Counted from the stretch's first letter, positions 1 through 7,456 are shown. The stretch is 11,169 nt of DNA from an uncultured Muribaculaceae bacterium (GCA_910578365.1 CAJTRC010000077.1:1-11169); one strand, 5' to 3'. Made by a program: numbers and translations. The notes: generated by a model from the letters alone, not told the origin.

Positions 1-132
1 AATGATTTCACTGACCTATACATCAAGAATGTCGCAAAGAAACTAAACCTCAGGCCACGGAAAAAACTCGGTTTCTCAAACCCGAAAACCGAGTTCTTCA
101 AACAAATCGCTAATTTTGCACTTGCCAGTTGA
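1..132 (+). CDS. IS30-family transposase, C-terminal fragment (cut by window edge)
   Basis: The frame is open from base 1 to the TGA at 130-132 and gives 43 residues ending in ...NFALAS. The segment RPRKKLGF followed by NPKTEFF matches the family's C-terminal signature (NRPRK.LGF.TP.E.F), which lies at the end of the DDE catalytic domain just after the catalytic Glu region. IS30 transposases cut and join DNA at the ends of their own element. Only the tail is visible, so I cannot tell whether the element is complete or active. The gene is co-directional with rplU and ends 52 bases before the rplU -33 box. The fragment is too short for a track based on ATG starts, but the motif is distinctive. 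The other possibility is a dead remnant of the same family. Confidence 0.85.
   Translation, partial: NDFTDLYIKNVAKKLNLRPRKKLGFSNPKTEFFKQIANFALAS
65..95 (-). terminator. Hairpin with minus-strand T-tract inside the transposase tail
   Basis: AACTCGGTTT (65-74) and AAACCGAGTT (86-95) form a perfect 10-bp inverted repeat with an 11-base loop. Six A bases at 61-66, partly inside the arm, become a T-run at the 3' side of the hairpin when read on the minus strand, which is the shape of an intrinsic terminator for leftward transcription. It lies wholly inside the transposase coding frame, so it may instead be a coincidence of coding sequence. Confidence 0.4.
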
Positions 133-150
133 ACCTGCGTTGTGTGATTG
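100..150 (+). mobile_element. Probable right end of an IS30-family element
   Basis: In IS30-family elements the right terminal inverted repeat usually lies at or just after the transposase stop codon. Here the stop is at 130-132, so the right end should fall in roughly 105-150. The opposite end is outside the window, so the inverted repeat cannot be paired and the exact boundary is not determined. A TAATTTTG string at 111-118 matches the Bacteroidetes -7 element but has no TTTG box at the right distance upstream. Confidence 0.4.
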
Positions 151-183
151 TGTTGATTTTTAGCATAAAATGGTGCTGAAAAA

Positions 184-215
184 TTTGGATAAGCAAAAAA
201 AATACGCTACCTTTG
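184..215 (+). promoter_or_regulatory. rplU-rpmA promoter (Bacteroidetes consensus)
   Basis: TTTG at 184-187 and TACCTTTG at 208-215, separated by 20 bases, match the Bacteroidetes housekeeping sigma consensus TTTG-N19-21-TAnnTTTG. Transcription should start near 222, giving an 85-base leader before the rplU ATG. The leader holds a small hairpin, CCGC-CTCA-GCGG at 272-283, then an AT-rich stretch up to the start codon. No Shine-Dalgarno site is seen, which is usual in this phylum. Confidence 0.85.
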
Positions 216-307
216 CAGTCGAAATTTTCCGCAATAGGCCGGATGAAAAGAGAGTGCAATGCTAAAGCGCTCCGCCTCAGCGGGTTAATATATATGTTTA
301 TAATATA

Positions 308-667
308 ATGTACGCAATTGTAGAAATTCAGGGACAGCAGTTCAAAGCCGAAAGCGGCAAGTTCCTGTATGTACACTATCTCGGCGACGCTGCCAAAGCA
401 GGCGATACCGTAACATTCGACCGCGTTCTGCTGGTTGACGCCGATGGTGATGTCAAGGTAGGCGCACCCACCGTGGAAGGCGCAAAAGTAGTATGTGAAG
501 TAGCTTCGCACAAGGCCAACTACGGTGGTGGCGAAGAAACAGAAACCACTCTTTTTAAGGGCGACAAAGTTATCGTTTTCAAGAAGAAACGCCGCAAAGG
601 CTATCGTCGCAAAAACGGTCACCGTCAGTACTTCTCCAAGCTTGTAATCAAGGACATCGTTGCATAA
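308..667 (+). CDS. rplU: 50S ribosomal protein L21
   Basis: This is a large-subunit ribosomal protein that binds 23S rRNA. The 119-residue product begins MYAIVEIQGQQFK and carries the conserved KKKRRKGYRRKNGHRQ basic segment at 92-107, close to the L21 signature, and ends in VIKDIVA. L21 is usually 101-106 residues. The extra length comes from about 14 residues at 68-81 (HKANYGGGEETETT) inserted between the conserved VVCEV strand and the KGDKVIVF strand. The start is the only sensible ATG, 85 bases after the inferred transcription start. It is followed after 20 bases by rpmA, the standard L21-L27 operon order. In many bacteria obgE follows, but here a terminator closes the operon after rpmA. 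Confidence 0.97.
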   Translation: MYAIVEIQGQQFKAESGKFLYVHYLGDAAKAGDTVTFDRVLLVDADGDVKVGAPTVEGAKVVCEVASHKANYGGGEETETTLFKGDKVIVFKKKRRKGYRRKNGHRQYFSKLVIKDIVA

Positions 668-687
668 CCCTTTAAAAAACACAGAAA

Positions 688-951
688 ATGGCACATAAAA
701 AAGGCGTTGGTTCATCAAAGAACGGCCGTGAGTCGGAAAGCAAACGACTCGGCGTTAAAATTTTCGGTGGTCAGGTATGCAAGGCTGGCAACATCATCAA
801 ACGTCAGCGTGGCACCGTACACCACCCCGGCCTGAATGTAGGCATGGGCAAAGACCACACTATCTATGCCCTCATCGACGGCACCGTGCTCTTCACCGAA
901 GGTCGCAACGGTCGCAAGTTTATCAATGTAACTCCCTTAGGCGAGGCATAA
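688..951 (+). CDS. rpmA: 50S ribosomal protein L27
   Basis: This is a large-subunit protein whose flexible N-terminus reaches the peptidyl-transferase centre. The 87 residues start MAHKKGVGSSKNGRESESKRLGVK, the family hallmark, and include GQVCKAGNIIKRQRGT and the GLNVGMGKDHTIYAL segment. Length is normal (84-89). It has the direct AHKK N-terminus and lacks the short cleaved leader known from Firmicutes L27. It is co-transcribed with rplU with a 20-base gap and is followed 29 bases later by a strong terminator. Confidence 0.97.
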   Translation: MAHKKGVGSSKNGRESESKRLGVKIFGGQVCKAGNIIKRQRGTVHHPGLNVGMGKDHTIYALIDGTVLFTEGRNGRKFINVTPLGEA

Positions 952-980
952 GCGATAGACATCGTTAAAGAAGCAAAAAG

Positions 981-1013
981 CAGAGCTGTAGCTACTACAG
1001 CTCTGTTTTTTTT
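981..1013 (+). terminator. Strong intrinsic terminator of rplU-rpmA
   Basis: CAGAGCTGTAG (981-991) pairs perfectly with CTACAGCTCTG (995-1005) around a 3-base loop, followed directly by eight T bases (1006-1013). An A-rich run at 975-979 gives a partial T-tract on the other strand, but nothing convergent is present here. Confidence 0.95.
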
Positions 1014-1191
1014 GTACCATCCACCGGCACTCGCTCTCTCCCACGTCGGGAGGGCGGCCGGGGAGTATAAGCACCTCTGAATGAACGGCAGCTGTCCGCC
1101 GATGTAACCTTAATGTAAACCTTAATGACGCTTTTTACTGAAAAATTTAGAAAAATCGCCAATAACTTTCACGTATATCAGAAATTATATT
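1014..1191 (+). other. Non-coding gap between rpmA terminator and protease promoter
   Basis: With the protease start placed at 1261, the non-coding stretch 952-1260 is 309 bases. Besides the terminator and the promoter it contains a GC-rich patch with a small hairpin (CTCCC 1038-1042, GGGAG 1048-1052) and a tandem pair, GTAACCTTAAT (1104-1114) and GTAAACCTTAAT (1115-1126). I see no convincing ORF, tRNA or known RNA motif in it. Confidence 0.5.
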
Positions 1192-1199
1192 TATCTTTG
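1167..1199 (+). promoter_or_regulatory. Promoter of the M6 protease gene
   Basis: TATCTTTG at 1192-1199 fits TAnnTTTG exactly. TTTC at 1167-1170, 21 bases upstream, is one mismatch from the -33 TTTG. Transcription should start near 1206. That leaves 55 bases to ATG 1261 but only about 13 to ATG 1219, which supports the downstream start. Confidence 0.75.
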
Positions 1200-1260
1200 C
1201 GATTGCATCGATTGGCAGATGCTGTTGTATCATTATAATGAACCAACTATATACCGCAAT

Positions 1261-4041
1261 ATGAAAAAATTAATCCTCTCCGTATTGGCCGCCATCGGTT
1301 TAGGTACCATGGCGTATGCAGTACCTGCAATGCCCGGATTGCGTACCTTTACGCAACCCGACGGAAGCACCGTGACCGTACGGCTGCTGGGCGACGAAAG
1401 AGCCCACTTTTATGTAAGTGACGATAACTACCCGCTGCTTGAAGACAGCGAGGGCCGTCTGTGCTATGCCGAAATAGGCGTTGACGGTCTTGTAAGGGCC
1501 TCAGGCGTGCAGGCACGTAATTCGGCTCGCCGTGCGCAGGCCGAAAAAGACATCATGGCCCGCGCCGACGCCGCCGACCTGAGTCAGCGTCTTATGAAGC
1601 AGATCCTCGACAACTCTCCCGCCCGAGTGCCCCAGACCGGTATGGGCCTTACAGACAGTACCTTCCCGAGTAAAGGCGAAATCCGGGCCCTTGTGATTCT
1701 GGTAAATTATGCCGACGTGAAGTTCAATACTCCGAACCCACAGGACTACTTTACCCGATTGATGAACGAAGAAGGTTTCAGCGACAACGGCGCTACCGGT
1801 TCGTCGCGCGACTACTATATCGCATCCAGCAACGGACAGTTCCGCCCTATATTCGATGTGGTAGGCCCCGTTGACTTGCCCAACAACCGCAGTTACTACG
1901 GCGGTAACAACACCTATGGCAACGACGCTCATCCGGCCGACATGGTAATCCAGGCCTGCCAGTTGCTTGACGACGAAGTTGACTTCAGCCTCTACGATGC
2001 CAACGACGATGGCTTTATCGACAACATATACGTGTTCTATGCCGGTGCCGGTGAGGCTTCAGGCGGTCCCAGCGACTCGGTATGGCCTCACAGCTGGGAT
2101 GTATTCTCAGCCGGCGGTCAGAATCATCGCTTCGACGGCAAGACTCTCAACCACTATGCCTGCTCCAACGAGTGGATGCCTTTGTATGTTCCTGCCGGTC
2201 CCGATGGTATCGGCACCTTCTGCCACGAATTCGGCCATGTACTTGGTCTGCCGGACCTCTATGACACCCAGAACTCGGCAACCGGCTATGGCCCCGGCTC
2301 ATGGTCAATCATGGCACACGGTTCGTATAGCAACAATTCGCGTACCCCTCCAACATTCTCGTCGTACGAGCGCAACGCACTTAGCTGGATGGAACTCCAG
2401 CCGCTGACCAAGGCTGCCAGTATCGAACTCGACCACCTGCTCGAAAGCAACTACGCTGCAGTAATTTCGGTGCCCGGCAACGACAACGAGTTCTTCCTCT
2501 TTGAGAACCGACAGCTGCGCGGTTGGGATGCCTATCTGCCCAACCATGGTATGCTGATATGGCACATCGACTATGACCCTACTGTATTCAATCATAATAT
2601 AGTAAACAATGATGGTACCCACCAGTATGTCGACCTGATTGAGGCCGGTGGTGTCAGCGCCCGCGATGCCGCTATTCCCTTCCCCGGTTCATATGGCGTA
2701 ACCGATTTCGACGCAGTTGGCTGGGGCGGTGTTGAAATCGGCCTGCCTATAACCAATATCGCCGAGGCCAATAATGTAATCAGCTTCGATGTCCTTGGCG
2801 GTATCACTTCGCTGGCCGATCCCACTTACATAAAGGCGCTGCCCGAAGCTACTACCCCTTATTCGCTTACCCTGCAGTGGGATGAAGTGCCCGATGCCAA
2901 CCAGTATCTGCTCTCCGTATGGAGCGGCGATGCCGACTACGTGAAAGGCTATGTCGAAAAAAGTGTGCGTAGCACCACTCATGTTGTTGAAGGACTTACC
3001 CCCGAAACAGAGTACCACTTCAGCCTCAAGGCCAAAGCCGGCAGTGTAGTATCGGCCAAGTCGGTAAGCGGCTCCGCTTCGACAACCGATGTTACATTCG
3101 CATTTATAAAAGTCAACACTCTGCCTGCCGAAAACATCAGCGAAAATGGCTTTACCGCCCGCTGGGAGCCCGCCGACGGTGCAAGCGACTATGAGGTAAG
3201 CTTCAGCGCTGTTGTGGCCGGACGCACCAACAAAATCATTGCCGACCAGGGTATCAGGACACCCGAGGGCTGGTCGACCAATGTAGTGCGTAACTTCTCT
3301 TTGCCGTCTTATGCCGGCAAGGCAGTTCCGGCGCTCCGCTTTGATAGCGACGAAGATTATCTGAGTACAGAAGTGTTTACCGACGAACTCACAGAACTGG
3401 AGTTTTGGTATCGTGGCAGCTCGAACGGTGAGTCTAATACTATAGAAGTTCAGTTCCGTCCAGATGAAGACAGCGAATGGGTTACCGCCCACACCATACG
3501 TCCGATTGCCGCCAGCGGCACAACTGTAAATGTCAAGGCTCCCATGTCGAGTCATCAGGCACGTATCGTGTTCCGTAGCAGCGACAAAGGAGTTCTTGCA
3601 ATCGACGACGTTACCGCTCACACCCAGGCCCTTATTGTAAAGGCTATCGAAGGTTGTCAGAACCTGTCGACCGGCGGCAAGACCAGCTACGACTTTGAGG
3701 TGACTCCGGATATGGATGTACGCAACGAACTCTATTACACCGTGGTAGGTGTGAATGACCGTGGCAACAAGACTATGGTGTCAGATTCGCGCTACGTTAA
3801 GCTTGGTTCAAGCGGCGTGGAAAATGTAATCGAAACAGCCGACAACGCTATCCGTGTACGTGGTCTGCAGATTATATACTGCGGCGAAGCTGGTGCTGCG
3901 ATGAATGTGTTCGACACCACCGGTCGCCTGATTGGCAGCGCAACTGCCGACGGCAACGGTACAGCAGTGTTCACCGTTCCCGCTCCCGGTTTCTATGTGG
4001 CTGTGGCAGCAGGCAAAAGCGCCAAAGCTCTCTGCCGCTGA
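1261..4041 (+). CDS. Secreted M6-family metalloprotease with Fn3-like and sorting domains
   Basis: This is a predicted zinc endopeptidase of the immune inhibitor A (M6) family, acting outside the cytoplasm. ATG 1261 is preferred over the in-frame ATG 1219 because it begins a clean signal peptide (MKKLILSV... with probable cleavage after AYA at residue 20). It gives 926 residues. A propeptide-like region runs from about 21 to 130. The catalytic domain is about 150-505, with a DANDDG acidic loop at 246-251, the zinc motif HEFGHVLGLPD at 322-332 (His322, Glu323, His326, Asp332) and a Met-turn-like SIMAHG around Met351. An Fn3-like domain lies near 521-610. A second Fn3-like domain starting near 621 appears to be interrupted by a lectin-like module ending in the AIDDV motif near 784. 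The last 70 or so residues (about 853-926), with NVFDTTGRLIG and a PGFYVAVA strand, resemble type IX sorting domains. It is monocistronic. The substrate is unknown; family members degrade host or matrix proteins. Confidence 0.9.
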   Translation: MKKLILSVLAAIGLGTMAYAVPAMPGLRTFTQPDGSTVTVRLLGDERAHFYVSDDNYPLLEDSEGRLCYAEIGVDGLVRASGVQARNSARRAQAEKDIMARADAADLSQRLMKQILDNSPARVPQTGMGLTDSTFPSKGEIRALVILVNYADVKFNTPNPQDYFTRLMNEEGFSDNGATGSSRDYYIASSNGQFRPIFDVVGPVDLPNNRSYYGGNNTYGNDAHPADMVIQACQLLDDEVDFSLYDANDDGFIDNIYVFYAGAGEASGGPSDSVWPHSWDVFSAGGQNHRFDGKTLNHYACSNEWMPLYVPAGPDGIGTFCHEFGHVLGLPDLYDTQNSATGYGPGSWSIMAHGSYSNNSRTPPTFSSYERNALSWMELQPLTKAASIELDHLLESNYAAVISVPGNDNEFFLFENRQLRGWDAYLPNHGMLIWHIDYDPTVFNHNIVNNDGTHQYVDLIEAGGVSARDAAIPFPGSYGVTDFDAVGWGGVEIGLPITNIAEANNVISFDVLGGITSLADPTYIKALPEATTPYSLTLQWDEVPDANQYLLSVWSGDADYVKGYVEKSVRSTTHVVEGLTPETEYHFSLKAKAGSVVSAKSVSGSASTTDVTFAFIKVNTLPAENISENGFTARWEPADGASDYEVSFSAVVAGRTNKIIADQGIRTPEGWSTNVVRNFSLPSYAGKAVPALRFDSDEDYLSTEVFTDELTELEFWYRGSSNGESNTIEVQFRPDEDSEWVTAHTIRPIAASGTTVNVKAPMSSHQARIVFRSSDKGVLAIDDVTAHTQALIVKAIEGCQNLSTGGKTSYDFEVTPDMDVRNELYYTVVGVNDRGNKTMVSDSRYVKLGSSGVENVIETADNAIRVRGLQIIYCGEAGAAMNVFDTTGRLIGSATADGNGTAVFTVPAPGFYVAVAAGKSAKALCR

Positions 4042-4064
4042 ACCAATACGGCTATAAAACGATA

Positions 4065-4099
4065 AAGCAGGGCCGCGCCATGATGGCGCGGCCCTGCTT
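4065..4099. terminator. Perfect 16-bp stem between convergent genes, probable bidirectional terminator
   Basis: AAGCAGGGCCGCGCCA (4065-4080) pairs without a mismatch with TGGCGCGGCCCTGCTT (4084-4099) around a TGA loop. It lies 23 bases after the protease stop and 40 bases past the stop of the minus-strand transporter. Neither side has a pure T-run, but the minus-strand exit (TTTATCGTTTTATAG) is T-rich, so it fits leftward transcription best. Confidence 0.8.
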
Positions 4100-4139
4100 A
4101 CGTTGTCATTGTGGCATATTCGGCATGCAGGCCGATATG

Positions 4140-5093
4140 TCAATGCCGGCTGTGTTTCTTGTGTTCGTAGAGCTGATATGAATTGATTATGTTGTGCCAG
4201 ATACTGTAGAAGCCGCCTGCAATAGAGGTGATGGGCGAGAAGAATGTGTAGCCCATCCAGATGGCAAGTACTGTGTTTTTTTGGCCCAATGCCTGTCCGG
4301 CGGTAATTTTGTCGTGATATACAGCACCGATGCGGCGCCCTATGCCGAACTGCAGCAGACAGCATGCCAGCGACACCGCCACAAGCCACAGCTGGGTCGA
4401 AACCGATACACTGCAATGCACTATGCTGCGTGTGGTCACGGCTATGGCCAGAGCCAGAGCTACAGCCCAGAGATAGAACGACAGCTCCTGATACTGCGCC
4501 AGTCGGCGGCACAAGGCCGGCCAGAGAGTACGCACAGCCATGGCTCCTGCCAACGGCATGAGCAAAAGCGGAAACACCTTGCCAAGTATCAGCAGTGCCG
4601 AACTTACAAGCGACAACTCCGGATTAGGGTGAACAAAAGGTACCATAGCCGGTATAAGCATGGCATTAGCCAGGTTTATCAGTATGGTGTAGGTGGTGAT
4701 GTTGCCTACGTCGCCGCCAAGTTTCTTGGTGATTACAGCCCCGGCGGTAGCGGTAGGGCATATAAGACACAGCATGGCGCCCTCGAGCACCACCCTCAGT
4801 GCGCTGTGCGGCAACACTATCAGCACGCTGCCGATTATTGCAAAGAGGCCACACTGTATCAGCAACAGCCACAGATGCCATCTGCGCAGGCGCAGATGGC
4901 GCGGGTCAATCTTGCAGAAAGTAAGAAAGAGCATGGCGAAGATAAGCATCGGCTGTATCACCGCCACTGCCCGGTTTGCTGCCGCATGAGCCGAAAGAGG
5001 CAGCGGAAGGGCTGTAAACACAAAGTAACCGGCCACGCCTGCCAGGATGGCTATGATTAAAGTCCAGTCTTTAAGAAAGTTGCTGATTTGCAT
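4140..5093 (-). CDS. BASS/SBF-type (bile acid:sodium symporter-like) transporter
   Basis: This is an inner-membrane protein of 317 residues with about nine or ten hydrophobic segments. It resembles the bile acid:sodium symporter superfamily (BASS, SBF-like), whose members use Na+ to move organic anions. Two conserved unwound-helix regions fit the fold: CPTATAG at 112-118, and GQKNT at 270-274 followed by the hydrophobic stretch to about 290. The C-terminal tail ends in a His/Lys-rich segment. The substrate cannot be read from sequence; bile acid transport is not implied, as bacterial members also carry pantoate, other keto acids or unknown anions. It follows the nitroreductase gene by 55 bases on the same strand, and a -7 box in the gap could give it its own promoter. 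It converges on the M6 protease gene. Confidence 0.85.
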   Translation of the reverse strand: MQISNFLKDWTLIIAILAGVAGYFVFTALPLPLSAHAAANRAVAVIQPMLIFAMLFLTFCKIDPRHLRLRRWHLWLLLIQCGLFAIIGSVLIVLPHSALRVVLEGAMLCLICPTATAGAVITKKLGGDVGNITTYTILINLANAMLIPAMVPFVHPNPELSLVSSALLILGKVFPLLLMPLAGAMAVRTLWPALCRRLAQYQELSFYLWAVALALAIAVTTRSIVHCSVSVSTQLWLVAVSLACCLLQFGIGRRIGAVYHDKITAGQALGQKNTVLAIWMGYTFFSPITSIAGGFYSIWHNIINSYQLYEHKKHSRH

Positions 5094-5118
5094 TGTTCGG
5101 AGTCTATATTTGGTGCTG

Positions 5119-5126
5119 CAAAGTTA
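5119..5126 (-). promoter_or_regulatory. Possible -7 box for the transporter gene
   Basis: Read on the minus strand this is TAACTTTG, an exact TAnnTTTG match, 25 bases upstream of the transporter ATG. No TTTG lies at -33, where the upstream nitroreductase stop codon sits. It could act as a weak internal promoter or be chance. Confidence 0.45.
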
Positions 5127-5148
5127 GCAACTTTTTGTCAGACTGCGG

Positions 5149-5901
5149 CTATTTTTCTTCGGTCAGGAAGCCTTGGGCACGTGCTGCCGCGAGCGAGTTA
5201 TAGCTTTCGCCTTCGCGGTAATAGTCGGTGATGTGTGCCACCCAGTCGTTGTCGCTGCTGCCGCCGGCGCGGGTAGCGTTGTATTTCTGAATTTCGCGGT
5301 CGTATCGAATTATATCGCCGGCCATGTCATCGCTTCGGTATACATTGCGGTAAATCAGCAGTTCCTCGGGCTGTTTCGGCTTCAGGTCGGGCAGTTCGCG
5401 CGGTATTCCCAGAGCCAGACCGCACACCAGACATACACCTTTGGGCAATTGCAGCAGAGCGCTTACTTTTTCGGGGTCGGCCGTACGGATATAGCCGATA
5501 GGGCAGGTGCCTATGCCACGGCTCTCTGCTGCCACCAGAGCGCTCATCAGAGCCAGCGAGGCGTCAATCACACCTACGGTGTATCCGTCGGCTGTAGCGG
5601 GAAAAACCGAGGGTTCCACGCCTTTGACCTTCCAGGCTGTTTCCATCTTGTGGTAATCGGCCACAAATACCAGAAAGTGGCTGCATGTCTTTATCTGTTT
5701 CTGGTTTGTGATTTCGTAGAGCTTCTGCTTTATGTCTTGGTCGCAGATGTCGATTACCGAGAATTGCTGCCCGTTGTAGCTTGTGGGAGTGTTGCGTATG
5801 GCCGCGTATATAAAGTCCATATCGCCCTCCGGTATGGGGTCGTACTCGTAGCGGCGTATGCTTCGGCGCTCTAACAGAGTCTGTTCAACTGATTTTTTCA
5901 T
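5149..5901 (-). CDS. FMN-dependent nitroreductase family protein (NfsA/Frp-like)
   Basis: This is a cytoplasmic flavin oxidoreductase that would use NAD(P)H to reduce nitro compounds, quinones or flavins. The 250-residue length matches the NfsA/Frp branch (about 240) rather than the shorter NfsB type. The N-terminus ERRSIRRYEYDPIPE holds the Arg-rich FMN phosphate site (RRSIRRY, 12-18). SYNGQQF at 41-47 is the usual second flavin-contacting segment. SRGIGTCPIGYIR around 127-139 is the conserved Gly-rich loop, and GLALGIPRE follows at 161-169. The C-terminal extension with EIQKYNATR is typical of NfsA-like proteins. It lies 115 bases downstream of pyk on the same strand; I found no good TAnnTTTG promoter in that gap, so it may be read from the pyk promoter. 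The exact substrate is unknown. Confidence 0.9.
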   Translation of the reverse strand: MKKSVEQTLLERRSIRRYEYDPIPEGDMDFIYAAIRNTPTSYNGQQFSVIDICDQDIKQKLYEITNQKQIKTCSHFLVFVADYHKMETAWKVKGVEPSVFPATADGYTVGVIDASLALMSALVAAESRGIGTCPIGYIRTADPEKVSALLQLPKGVCLVCGLALGIPRELPDLKPKQPEELLIYRNVYRSDDMAGDIIRYDREIQKYNATRAGGSSDNDWVAHITDYYREGESYNSLAAARAQGFLTEEK

Positions 5902-6016
5902 ACTAAATTATGTTTTTCAATTATAACAAAAACAGCATACCGGAAGTTTGGCGGTAGCCTCCATTCATATTTTGGCTTTTGTGGATGCAAATAAGCAGTC
6001 GTGTTGGCGTAATTGC

Positions 6017-7456
6017 TTATCTGGCATTGTCGAGTATAGCCTGTACGGCGTTGATTTCGAGGAAGGTGGCTCCGGTGCCGTTCAAAGCTCCGAGTACTGC
6101 TATGCGGTCGTCGGGCGTGAGCAGCCCCTGGTCGATGAAGTCCCGTAGGGCATCGAGAGGATATCGCTGTGCGCAGGTGTAATAGTCCTTGTAGTAGTAA
6201 GCCTTGATGCCGTAGGATATGCTGAGCCATCGCATGGTGCGTCGGCGGTAGCATATGGCGTACACCGGGCAACTGCCGCGGAACGAGGCAATGAAGCGTG
6301 CCGTGCGGCCGTGCAGTGCGTTGGCAATAATGGCCTTGGTGCCGATTTCGCGCTCCGACACCACAGCCTGGCGTGCCAGAAAAGATGTTACGTGGGCATC
6401 GGCCAGCTGGGGTATATTGTCGGCGGTGGTGGTGGCAGTGAGCGAGCGCTCAACTTCGCAGGCCACACCGGCCATGGTGCGCACAGCTTCTACAGGGTAA
6501 CGTCCGTTGGCGGTTTCGCCCGATAGCATCAGACAGTCGGCCCGCTGGTATACGGCGCTGGCTATATCGCTGATTTCGGCGCGGGTAGGCCTGGGATTGG
6601 TAATCATGGAGTGCAGCATCTGAGTGGCCACAATCACCGGATGATGTGTGGCAATGCACTTGCTTATCATCTCGTGCTGAATCACCGGTATGCGTGCGGC
6701 GGGAACTTCAATGCCTAAGTCGCCGCGGGCCACCATAATGCCGTAGGAGGCCTCGAGAATGGAGTCGAAATTGTCTACACCTTGCTGGTTCTCGATTTTG
6801 GCTATGATTTTCATGTCCGAACCCAGGGCATCGAGTTCGGCCTGTACGGCGTGGATGTCGTCGGCGGAGCGTACAAACGAGTGTGCTACAAAATCGACGC
6901 CTAAGCGGGCGGCCACGGCCAGTGTGGCTCGGTCGCGGTCGGTTAATGCCGGCAGCCTGATGTCGGAGCCAGGAATGTTGACACTCTTACGCGAGCCCAG
7001 TTCGCCGTCGTTGAGGCAGCGGGCGGCAATCAGTCCGCTGTCGCTGTCTACACTCAGAATCTCAAAGTCGAGTTCTCCGTCGTCGATAAGTATATGCTGT
7101 CCCTGACGAACATCGCGGGCAATGTCGGGGTAGTTGAGATTAATAATCCGCAGCGATGTTCGCCCGGTGGTGTTGCCCGAAAATTGTACAAGCATACCCT
7201 CGCGGAAAGCCAGTTTGCCTTCCGGGTCTTCGTTGGTGGTGGTACGGATTTCGGGGCCTTTGGTATCAATCATTATGCCGATGCGCGGCGATACCTCGCG
7301 GCAGTTGCGCACAATGCTTGTGATGCCTTCTTCGCCCAGATGGGCCGAATTCATGCGTACTACATTCATGCCTGCCTCGAACAGACTGCGTATGAAGTCC
7401 ACGCCGCAGCGGCGGTCAGAAACTGTGGTGATTATCTTGGTGCTCTTCTGAAGCAT
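6017..7456 (-). CDS. pyk: Pyruvate kinase
   Basis: This enzyme converts phosphoenolpyruvate and ADP to pyruvate and ATP, the last glycolytic step, in the cytoplasm. The 479 residues show the full family pattern: NVVRMNSAH at 31-39 (active-site Arg34, Asn36, Ser37), MIDTKGPEIR at 62-71, AKIENQQGVDNFDSIL at 219-234 with Lys220 and metal ligand Glu222, ARGDLG at 243-248 with metal ligand Asp246, and ATQMLHSM at 277-284 with Thr278. The signature's usual Glu in ATQMLES is His282 here. The C-terminal allosteric domain spans about 345-479. The start codon is 55 bases downstream of an inferred transcription start. It is the first gene of a leftward set with the nitroreductase and transporter genes and is divergent from the serine hydrolase gene. 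Confidence 0.97.
   Translation of the reverse strand: MLQKSTKIITTVSDRRCGVDFIRSLFEAGMNVVRMNSAHLGEEGITSIVRNCREVSPRIGIMIDTKGPEIRTTTNEDPEGKLAFREGMLVQFSGNTTGRTSLRIINLNYPDIARDVRQGQHILIDDGELDFEILSVDSDSGLIAARCLNDGELGSRKSVNIPGSDIRLPALTDRDRATLAVAARLGVDFVAHSFVRSADDIHAVQAELDALGSDMKIIAKIENQQGVDNFDSILEASYGIMVARGDLGIEVPAARIPVIQHEMISKCIATHHPVIVATQMLHSMITNPRPTRAEISDIASAVYQRADCLMLSGETANGRYPVEAVRTMAGVACEVERSLTATTTADNIPQLADAHVTSFLARQAVVSEREIGTKAIIANALHGRTARFIASFRGSCPVYAICYRRRTMRWLSISYGIKAYYYKDYYTCAQRYPLDALRDFIDQGLLTPDDRIAVLGALNGTGATFLEINAVQAILDNAR

Noticed and set aside
1219..1260. Earlier ATG for the M6 protease (14 extra residues)
   Set aside because: It would put a non-signal sequence ahead of a perfect signal peptide and lies only about 13 bases from the inferred transcription start.
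2689..3621. Minus-strand 310-residue open frame opposite the protease C-terminal domains
   Set aside because: No recognisable motif; it is explained as a shadow of the protease coding frame.
4194..5060. Plus-strand 288-residue open frame opposite the transporter
   Set aside because: The product has no recognisable motif and is rich in His, Gln and Arg, as expected for a shadow of a GC-rich membrane-protein gene, whose frame is clearly the real one.
5991..6020. ATAAGCA/TGCTTAT inverted repeat overlapping the pyk stop codon, as a pyk terminator
   Set aside because: The 7-bp AT-rich stem with a 16-base loop and no T-run is too weak, and the nitroreductase gene downstream may be read from the pyk promoter.
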